Source of the DNA: Alphaproteobacteria bacterium CG1_02_46_17
GTDB taxonomy: Bacteria > Pseudomonadota > Alphaproteobacteria > Micavibrionales > Micavibrionaceae
Assembly: GCA_001871905.1 (NCBI GenBank)
Contig: MNUG01000007.1
Coordinates: 1-59,651 of the forward strand
DNA length: 59,651 bases
Reading direction: 5' to 3'
Positions 53,281 to 59,651 of the stretch are shown here, in pieces. The translations under genes and the position numbers were made by a program. The stretch's first letter is position 1. The number at the start of each line of letters is the position of its first letter. The notes under the pieces are model-generated. The model had not been told where the DNA came from and made no database searches. It saw only the letters and a program-made list of their open reading frames with translations.

Positions 53281-55635
53281 ATGAATGACATCACTGGAAA
53301 AAAATTCAGTCTTCAGGACTGGGTGACGCGCCGCGCCGCTAATCAGGTGGGTGGAATGGCGTCAAGGGTATCTGTTGCCGAATCTGTACAGCCCGTTGCG
53401 ATTAAAAGGGCTGTTAACGGAGATGATGATGCTTTGGCATCACTTGACAGCGCAGATCAGGAGCAAGATGACCGCGACGTTATTATGTCCCACATGACGG
53501 GTCATGTTGATATGTCACGAGAAAATCAAGAACAGAGTGAGGATAAGATGGCTATAGAAGCGTTTAAGGCTGAAAGCAAAGCTGCAATTCCCGAAGGTAG
53601 CCCATCCGTAAGTTCTGCAGGTGGTGGGGCCGTCCAGCAATTGCAAATAGTTCGCTTGTTAAGTGATCTGGGCGAGAGATTGCGCCAAAGTGAAAAAGAA
53701 CGTGAAGTTTTGTGGAAAGAGCTTGAGTCTTGCCGCAAGCTTATCAGTGATCTGGATGGTAAAAATTCCAAATCCGAATTGTCCTATAAATCCTTAAAGG
53801 AAAAAGTATCAGAAAAAGAACAGTTTATCACTGATCTGCTGGAAAAACAGAATGCGCTTGAAGATTTGGTGAAAGCTCAGGGTGTAACATTCGAGACAGC
53901 CAAAACAGAGCAAACTGATCTTAAAGGCAAGCTTGAAGAAAAGCTCAGCAATATTGAAACGGCAGCAGGTAGTGCAATCGTCAGAATTGAAGATGCACTG
54001 GTTGAAAATTCTAAGCTGGCAAAGCGTGTTGAACAACTTAGTCAGGATAAGGTTCGATTGTCCCGCAAGCTGGAGGCCATGGAAGAGGCCTTGACGCAAA
54101 CGCAAGACACACTTAAGGCCAAGGCACTTGTGTTGTTGACCGATCAGGCTTTGGCTACGCGTACCAATTTGCCGCAAACGCCTGCATGGACAGGTGATGA
54201 CACTTTGAGAGTTTCGGCACGTGCACAGTCTGTCGAGCAAGGTTCGAGAGAGCCAGCGCGAAATATGGCACAAGACACAGGGCCTTTGGCCGATATTGCT
54301 GCCTCCATCAAAAAGCAGCAACAGGCATCGGACATTAGTAACAAGGCTTTTGTTGTTGCTCTCGTGGTATTGGTTATTGCATCCGGTGTGTTAATCAGTC
54401 AGATCAATTATAAATCTTTGCCGATGTTTTCTGGTTCAGCAAGTCCGGAAAATGCGGTTGTGGATCAGGCTTCTATTGCAAAGGAACCAGACCAGCAGCA
54501 ATTGATGGCGGATATTGCCAAGCTGGCCAGTCAGATCGAACCTGCAGCAGAGGATGCTCAAGACGTTGCACAAAGTGGTGCTCTCCATCTTTCAACAGAT
54601 GAGATTCTAGAGCCTACAGAGTTTGATAAAGCGATTGATGCAGAAGATCGTGCGCTTGAGAAGTTTAATGCGGAAGCTCCGGCGGGAGAAGTCTCGTCAC
54701 GAATTAAGCCTGATGCCTCTTTGCTGAAATCGGTAAAAGCGATCGAGGCCAAGGCATTTGATGGTGATGCGATGGCTCAGCATGATCTGGCTGCGATTTA
54801 TACGGCGGGGCATTCCGGTGTGAAAGTCAATTATGATCGCGCTGCCAAATGGTTCTTTGAGGCTGCCCATCAAAATATTTCCAATGCACAATATAATCTT
54901 GGCGTTCTGACCCAGCAGGGGCTGGGCGTAAAGCAAGATATCGGTCAGGCTATTGATTTATATCGTGTGGCGGCCGCCAATGGTCATTCTGAAGCAGAAT
55001 ATAATCTGGCGATTGCGTATATCGAAGGTGTTGGAACCGAGTATAATCCGCAGATAGCGGCGGCCTATTTCCAAAAAGCTGCGGCGGGGGGAATTGTTGA
55101 AGGTGCATATAACCTCGGACTTTTGCATGAGAATGGATTGTTGGGAGAGTCTCAACCTGATGAAGCCGTGTTCTGGTACAGTTTGGCTGCGAATAAGGGA
55201 AATGAACAAGCACAAGCTGCTTTGAAAGCTCTGAAAACCCAGTTGAGCATGAGTGATGAAGATGCTGCGCGGATCGTTGACCGGATCGCGCAAACCAAGC
55301 CTGGTTTTGCCGATCAGAATGGCCATGCCTCTATGCCGGAAGCAGGCAATAATATTATGAAGGCCGCGCAAAATCAGGTTGAAACTCCTGCCGTAACCGG
55401 TTCTATCAAAAGTCCTGCATCATCATCAGTTGAGTCCGGTGTTGTGACCCAGATACAAGAGCAATTGCGCCAAACAGGGTATTATGACGGATCGCTTGAC
55501 GGGAAATTGTCAGGAAACCTGACCAGTGCCATCAAGGATTACCAGAGGGCGCAAGGTTTGAAGCAGGATGGTCTGGCTAATGAAAATTTATTGGTTCGTC
55601 TTCTGTCCGATCAGTTGCCAGCTTCGGGAGAATAA
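53281..55635 (+). CDS. PodJ-like polar scaffold (coiled coil, membrane helix, Sel1 repeats, peptidoglycan-binding)
   Basis: Resembles the polar organelle protein PodJ in architecture: 784 residues from ATG 53281; in-frame starts at 53236 and 53170 are possible, the former with GGGGG upstream. Residues about 120-330 are long coiled coils (RLRQSEKEREVLWKELESCR, SRKLEAMEEALTQTQDTL). One membrane helix lies at about 356-376 (AFVVALVVLVIASGVLI). Periplasmic Sel1 repeats occupy about 493-655 (AQYNLGVLTQQGLGVKQD, AEYNLAIAYIEGVG, GAYNLGLLHENG). The C-terminus (about 720-780) is a peptidoglycan-binding domain (LRQTGYYDGSLDGKLS). Divergent from chpT, it likely links polarity to the cell-cycle relay. 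Confidence 0.85.
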   Translation: MNDITGKKFSLQDWVTRRAANQVGGMASRVSVAESVQPVAIKRAVNGDDDALASLDSADQEQDDRDVIMSHMTGHVDMSRENQEQSEDKMAIEAFKAESKAAIPEGSPSVSSAGGGAVQQLQIVRLLSDLGERLRQSEKEREVLWKELESCRKLISDLDGKNSKSELSYKSLKEKVSEKEQFITDLLEKQNALEDLVKAQGVTFETAKTEQTDLKGKLEEKLSNIETAAGSAIVRIEDALVENSKLAKRVEQLSQDKVRLSRKLEAMEEALTQTQDTLKAKALVLLTDQALATRTNLPQTPAWTGDDTLRVSARAQSVEQGSREPARNMAQDTGPLADIAASIKKQQQASDISNKAFVVALVVLVIASGVLISQINYKSLPMFSGSASPENAVVDQASIAKEPDQQQLMADIAKLASQIEPAAEDAQDVAQSGALHLSTDEILEPTEFDKAIDAEDRALEKFNAEAPAGEVSSRIKPDASLLKSVKAIEAKAFDGDAMAQHDLAAIYTAGHSGVKVNYDRAAKWFFEAAHQNISNAQYNLGVLTQQGLGVKQDIGQAIDLYRVAAANGHSEAEYNLAIAYIEGVGTEYNPQIAAAYFQKAAAGGIVEGAYNLGLLHENGLLGESQPDEAVFWYSLAANKGNEQAQAALKALKTQLSMSDEDAARIVDRIAQTKPGFADQNGHASMPEAGNNIMKAAQNQVETPAVTGSIKSPASSSVESGVVTQIQEQLRQTGYYDGSLDGKLSGNLTSAIKDYQRAQGLKQDGLANENLLVRLLSDQLPASGE

Positions 55636-55643
55636 GAAGCAAA

Positions 55644-56510
55644 TCACGAAAGTAATGTTGTTTGAACAACCCACCATTCCGGATGGGTTGTTTTTATTTG
55701 GCTGGCAGCCTGTTGTGCCATATCTTCTGTTTCAAAAATTCCAAAGCAGGTTGCACCGCTTCCTGATAGGCGCGTGAGGAGGCACCCTGTTTGTTGTTTG
55801 ATGATGTCTATGGTTTTTGTTAGAGATGGCTCAGCTTTTAATGCTGGGGCATAGAGGTCATTACGCGTGTGCGTGTTTATAAAATCAGAAAGAGAGTCGA
55901 TGGCATCAAATCTGTCAGGGAACGTCACTGATTTTGAAAATTCGTGCATCTTAAGTGTGCGGTAAATTTCTGGTGTTGCGCAATGTTGCCCGGCGTTGAC
56001 CAGAACCGCCGGTGTTTTTTGTGGAAGAACAGGGGCAGGTGAGATGTCGTTTCCTGTACTGCGCATGATGACAGGGCGTGGAGCATTCAGGCAGGCAGTA
56101 ATGTCGCTTCCAAGTTTGGCAGTGATCTTCTCAAGATTGATATCGGTTTTATAAATTCTCTGGAGGGCGTTGAGTGTTGCGGCGGCGTCTGATGATCCTC
56201 CACCCAGACCTCCACCCAATGGAATATTTTTGTTCAAGGTCATGCGGAGGTTAACTTTTATATTTGTGGCGTTTTCAAATTCACGGACTGATTTTTCAAT
56301 CAGGTTCTGCCCTGCCAAGTCGTGGCTTTGTAGCAGGTTGGCGAATTCTCCGACGATATTCAGAGAGAACATTTTATCTTCTTCAAATGTGAGCGTGTCG
56401 CCAAAGTCCGTGAAGCAGACTAGAGAATCCAGTATGTGATATCCATTCTCTGTCTTGCCCAGAATGTGCAGGTGCAAGTTTACCTTGGCCGGAGCGCTGA
56501 TACAGAGCAT
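55644..56510 (-). CDS. ispE: 4-diphosphocytidyl-2-C-methyl-D-erythritol kinase
   Basis: GHMP kinase of the MEP isoprenoid pathway, 288 residues. Start ISAPAKVNLHLHILGKTENG, the ATP loop PLGGGLGGGSSDAAATLNAL and the C-terminal LSGSGATCFGIF are all diagnostic. The ATG overlaps the stop of the upstream TPR gene by one base (TAATG), indicating translational coupling. Its 3' end carries the terminator of the convergent PodJ-like gene. Confidence 0.97.
   Translation of the reverse strand: MLCISAPAKVNLHLHILGKTENGYHILDSLVCFTDFGDTLTFEEDKMFSLNIVGEFANLLQSHDLAGQNLIEKSVREFENATNIKVNLRMTLNKNIPLGGGLGGGSSDAAATLNALQRIYKTDINLEKITAKLGSDITACLNAPRPVIMRSTGNDISPAPVLPQKTPAVLVNAGQHCATPEIYRTLKMHEFSKSVTFPDRFDAIDSLSDFINTHTRNDLYAPALKAEPSLTKTIDIIKQQTGCLLTRLSGSGATCFGIFETEDMAQQAASQIKTTHPEWWVVQTTLLS
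55665..55695 (+). terminator. Terminator of the PodJ-like gene inside ispE
   Basis: AACAACCCA (55665-55673) pairs with TGGGTTGTT (55684-55692), followed by TTTT. The hairpin is part of the coding 3' end of ispE (convergent), so it encodes protein on the other strand. Confidence 0.85.
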
Positions 56511-58294
56511 TACTTGTTATCAACCAGTTTTTCGTTGGGTTCTACGGCTATGGCGGTTTTGGTAACATCTGAAATGCTAAGACCATTCTCGATTTTGGCC
56601 TGTATTTTATCAATGATGATTTGATCTTTGGTAAAGCTGATGGCTCTTTTCCACTGGAATCTCGCTTCGTTCTTGCGACCAACTTGCCAGTAAGCATCCC
56701 CCAGATGGTCATTGATTTCAGATTCATAGGGTTGAAGCTCAATTGCTGTTTCAAGTTTTTTAACGGCTGTCGAGAAATTACCCATCCGGTAATAAACCCA
56801 TCCGAGTGAGTCGATGATGGCTCCGTCATCAGGTTTCAGGCGGGAGGCTTTTTCAATCATTTCTACAGCCTTGTCGAGGTTGCGACCTTGATCGGCCCAT
56901 GTGTACCCCAGATAATTCAGGACGTAAGGCTGGTCAGGCTCGTAAGAGAGGGCATCGGTCAGGTCTTTTTCGGCCTGATCCCAATTGGATAAACGTTCAT
57001 TGGTGATGCCGCGCGAAAATAAAAGTTGCCAGTGATCTTGCGGGATTTTGTTATCCATCATTTGGGCCGCTTGATTATAAGCCGAAAGGGCAGCCTTAAA
57101 GTTCTCGTCTTGACGATAAATGTCACCGATCTGGATTTGGGCATCAATGTTCCTGTCTTTTTCGACAAGATCTTGCAAAACGCGAATGGCCTCATCCTTT
57201 TGATTGTCCATTTCAAGGAGCATGGCGATCTGGCGTTTTAAGGATATAGATTCTTCCTTGTTATCTTTCGGATCAATCTTTGTCAGGTAACTGATGGCGT
57301 CCTTATATTGTTTGTGATCAGCAGAAAACTGGGCCAAAAGCTCCAGCGTGTCGGCTCGTCGAGGATCAAGGAATCGTGACATATGGGTGAACAAAATGGC
57401 AGATTCCTCGTATCCATTGGCAAGCAAACGAGCCGTATCCAAGAGAGCGTGTGCCAGACCTTCTTGCGGTGTGATTTGCGGGGTCACTATTTTTTCTTTG
57501 TTGGAGAGTTTTTTTATTTTTTCTCCCAGACCATGTGAGTTATCCGGCAACGCGTTTCGCAGGGCTGTATAAATGCTGCGTGCTTCCTCGGTTTCACCAT
57601 ATTTTGCAAAGACATCCGCGATATTTTCCAGTCCCGAGATCGGGGTCGGTGTTTTGGTAAAGTCATATGTTTTGGCAAGTGTTTTAACGGCGTCTTGGTT
57701 TCCTGTGTAATCTGCAATCAGAACCGATTGATATAAGAAAGATGGAGAGTTTTTTAAGGTTTCGAGATTAGTTTTTCCTTGACCTGCTTCGCACCATGCA
57801 AGGATCAGTGGCATAATGGCAGAACCAAGACCATCCTGTTTGATTTGGATGATGCGGGCTTCTGCTTCTTTATATTTTTCGGCCTTGAATTCATCCAGCG
57901 CAAAAACCAATTGTGCCAGTGACTCATTTTTTCGTTCTTGGGTGATTTGTTTGGACAGTTTAATGGCCCGGTCATAATTTCCTGAACCGAGAGATAATGC
58001 CATCACACGGTTTTGAATGGAGGTATCTTGAGGATCATCGGCCAGAATATCTTCGAAGTAATCACTGGCAGCGCTCCAGTCATTTGAAAGTTGTGCATGT
58101 TCTCCAGCCAGAAAGCTTCCCGATAGTGTTTTCTGTATGGGCTTGATCTGTGGCATGTAATAGCCGATGACAGAAGTGCCATTTTTCTGAACATTTGCTT
58201 GTGGATCTGATTTTGTTTCGTTTTGGTCGTCACAGGCAACCAGAGTGAGGCAGGTTGTAAGCAAAAGAAATGTACGAAGGGAGGATCTGTTCAT
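56510..58294 (-). CDS. TPR-repeat outer-membrane lipoprotein
   Basis: 594 residues. Lipoprotein signal with lipid-attached Cys21 (LTLVACDDQ). The rest is TPR helices over almost the whole length, ending with canonical repeats (PDDGAIIDSLGWVYYRMGNF, LQPYESEINDHLGDAYWQVG). Such proteins serve as scaffolds in envelope assembly. It shares an operon with ispE with a one-base stop/start overlap. Two-aspartate start after Cys (CDD) may favour inner-membrane retention if the +2 rule applies in this organism. Binding partner unknown. Confidence 0.85.
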   Translation of the reverse strand: MNRSSLRTFLLLTTCLTLVACDDQNETKSDPQANVQKNGTSVIGYYMPQIKPIQKTLSGSFLAGEHAQLSNDWSAASDYFEDILADDPQDTSIQNRVMALSLGSGNYDRAIKLSKQITQERKNESLAQLVFALDEFKAEKYKEAEARIIQIKQDGLGSAIMPLILAWCEAGQGKTNLETLKNSPSFLYQSVLIADYTGNQDAVKTLAKTYDFTKTPTPISGLENIADVFAKYGETEEARSIYTALRNALPDNSHGLGEKIKKLSNKEKIVTPQITPQEGLAHALLDTARLLANGYEESAILFTHMSRFLDPRRADTLELLAQFSADHKQYKDAISYLTKIDPKDNKEESISLKRQIAMLLEMDNQKDEAIRVLQDLVEKDRNIDAQIQIGDIYRQDENFKAALSAYNQAAQMMDNKIPQDHWQLLFSRGITNERLSNWDQAEKDLTDALSYEPDQPYVLNYLGYTWADQGRNLDKAVEMIEKASRLKPDDGAIIDSLGWVYYRMGNFSTAVKKLETAIELQPYESEINDHLGDAYWQVGRKNEARFQWKRAISFTKDQIIIDKIQAKIENGLSISDVTKTAIAVEPNEKLVDNK

Positions 58295-58387
58295 CGGGGC
58301 ATACCGTTCCTAGTCTGGTGGCGTGGGTAATTCTTGAGTATCTCTTTATCATATAGTCTTGGGATGGTTCAGGTCTAGGTGAAACTA

Positions 58388-59651
58388 CTACATTCCCGTA
58401 TAATTTGGCCCGCCACCACCTTGTGGGGTGGTCCAGTCGATATTCTGGGACGGGTCTTTGATGTCGCATGTTTTACAGTGGACGCAGTTTTGGGCGTTGA
58501 TACGGAACGTTTTTTCGCCATTTTCTTCAACAATTTCATAAACAGCCGCAGGACAATATCGTTGAGCTGGCTCGGCCCACTCCGGAAGGTTGATGTTGAT
58601 TGGAATAGAGGGGTCTTTGAGCTTCAAGTGGCAGGGTTGATCTTCTTCATGGTTGGTATTGGACAAAAAGACCGAGGAGAGGCGGTCGAATGTCAGTTGT
58701 CCATCCGGCTTAGGATAGTCGATAGGCTTTGACTGAGCCGCCTTATCCAATTGTTTGAAATCAGCGTGGTTGTGGAGCGTATAGGGGAGTTTCCACCCCC
58801 CCAAGGTCTGGAAGGCAGAATGAATCAGACCAATCCAGAGACCCCAGTGGAATCCAGCGCGGATATTCCGAACCGCGTAGAGTTCCTGATAAAGCCAACT
58901 TTGACGGAACAGGTCTTTGTAGCTGGTCGCCTCTTTGTCGTTTATCTGTCTGGCTAAAGCTTCGGCAGCCAGCATACCGGACTTGATCGCCGCATGGTTG
59001 CCCTTGATCTTGGCAACATTAAGAAACCCTGCGCTGTCGCCAATTAGCAGGCCTCCCGGAAAGGTCAGCTCTGGCAGGGATTGCAAGCCACCTTCGACTA
59101 AAGCGCGAGCACCATAGGAAATGCGTTTGCCACCTGAAAGCAATTTTTTGAGATAGGGATGGGTTTTATGACGTTGCATTTCTTCAAACGGAGACAAATA
59201 CGGGTTGGTGTAATCCAGACCAACAACATAGCCGATTGAAACCAGATTTCCATCCATATGGTATAGCCATGATCCGCCGTAGGTCTTGCTGTCCAGTGGC
59301 CAGCCAAGTGTATGGAGTACATGGCCTTGTCTATGGTTTTCGGGTTTTATTTCCCAGATTTCCTTGATGCCCAGACCATAGGTTTGAGGGTCGGCATTCC
59401 GGCATAAATCAAATTTCTTGATGAGTTGTTTGGTAAGTGATCCGTGGCACCCTTCGGCAAAAACAGTGTGTTTGGCATGGAGTTCCATGCCGGGTTGGAA
59501 GGAGTCGGTTTTCTCCCCTTGTTTGTTGATACCCATGTCGCCAGTGGCCACACCTTTGATTGATCCATCGTCATTGTAGAGAAGTTCGGACGCTGCAAAA
59601 CCGGGATAGATTTCTACGCCCAGACTTTCAGCCTCGCTGGCTAGCCACTTT
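58388..59651 (-). CDS. ETF-ubiquinone oxidoreductase, C-terminal part (runs off the right edge)
   Basis: Membrane-associated flavin/iron-sulfur enzyme passing electrons from electron transfer flavoprotein to ubiquinone. The open frame continues to the window end, so the N-terminus with the FAD site is missing; about 421 codons are visible. Recognisable parts are [46 protein letters not shown] and the C-terminal ferredoxin-like cluster site with [12 protein letters not shown]. The final tail [10 protein letters not shown] is typical. It implies use of fatty acids or amino acids via ETF and ubiquinone. Confidence 0.95.
   Translation of the reverse strand, partial: KWLASEAESLGVEIYPGFAASELLYNDDGSIKGVATGDMGINKQGEKTDSFQPGMELHAKHTVFAEGCHGSLTKQLIKKFDLCRNADPQTYGLGIKEIWEIKPENHRQGHVLHTLGWPLDSKTYGGSWLYHMDGNLVSIGYVVGLDYTNPYLSPFEEMQRHKTHPYLKKLLSGGKRISYGARALVEGGLQSLPELTFPGGLLIGDSAGFLNVAKIKGNHAAIKSGMLAAEALARQINDKEATSYKDLFRQSWLYQELYAVRNIRAGFHWGLWIGLIHSAFQTLGGWKLPYTLHNHADFKQLDKAAQSKPIDYPKPDGQLTFDRLSSVFLSNTNHEEDQPCHLKLKDPSIPININLPEWAEPAQRYCPAAVYEIVEENGEKTFRINAQNCVHCKTCDIKDPSQNIDWTTPQGGGGPNYTGM

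Overview
The window comes from an alphaproteobacterium of moderate GC content. It carries the alphaproteobacterial cell-cycle phosphorelay genes cckA, chpT, divK and pleD, an EipB (DUF1849) envelope protein, and the conserved genes uvrA, recA, flhB, lpxC, bamD, recN, ligA, ispE and an ETF-ubiquinone oxidoreductase gene. Flagellar motor genes (motAB, flhB) and several cell-pole and second-messenger genes suggest a motile, possibly dimorphic or polar lifestyle. A deep-branching or predatory (Micavibrio-like) lineage is only a guess. I saw no tRNA, rRNA, CRISPR array, insertion sequence or prophage.

Layout. 1-517: start of an unknown gene that leaves the window. 861-5050: a two-component system, two b-type cytochromes, a PepSY protein and an exported rubrerythrin-like protein around a divergent promoter that carries a nested four-half-site palindrome. 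5473-8019: a large mosaic protein with a transglutaminase-like triad, behind a promoter with a perfect CtrA-type site. 8101-11988: a small unknown gene, motAB and a large unknown gene. 12005-16921: uvrA and recA, both preceded by GTTC-N6-GTTC repeats. 17024-22088: cckA, flhB, a HTH/coiled-coil protein and SapC. 22255-30999: ugd, a secreted protein (second CtrA-type site), pgi, a low-complexity membrane protein, rnd and aspS. 31003-34213: copper-uptake module (DUF2946, OprC-type receptor, TonB). 34176-39730: three GGDEF proteins, then eipB-divK-pleD. 39861-43752: rpmG, rnr with a possibly leaderless promoter, a yeast-type cytosine deaminase, a frameshifted small gene and a 45-residue gene. 44028-51018: lpxC, bamD, recN, a proline-iminopeptidase-like hydrolase and ligA. 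51028-59651: small protein, lysophospholipase-like hydrolase, chpT, a PodJ-like polar protein, ispE, a TPR lipoprotein and partial ETF-QO.

How the parts fit. CckA, ChpT, DivK and PleD, four GGDEF enzymes with intact active and inhibitory sites, and a PodJ-like scaffold divergent from chpT form much of a polarity/cell-cycle circuit. The transducing output regulator CtrA is not in the window, but two perfect TTAA-N7-TTAA sites sit 11 bp upstream of -10-like hexamers. The most system-like novelty is the 861-5050 island. It could pass electrons from the quinone pool through b-type cytochromes to a periplasmic di-iron protein under control of its own two-component system. The large transglutaminase-like protein is the best candidate for an undescribed effector.
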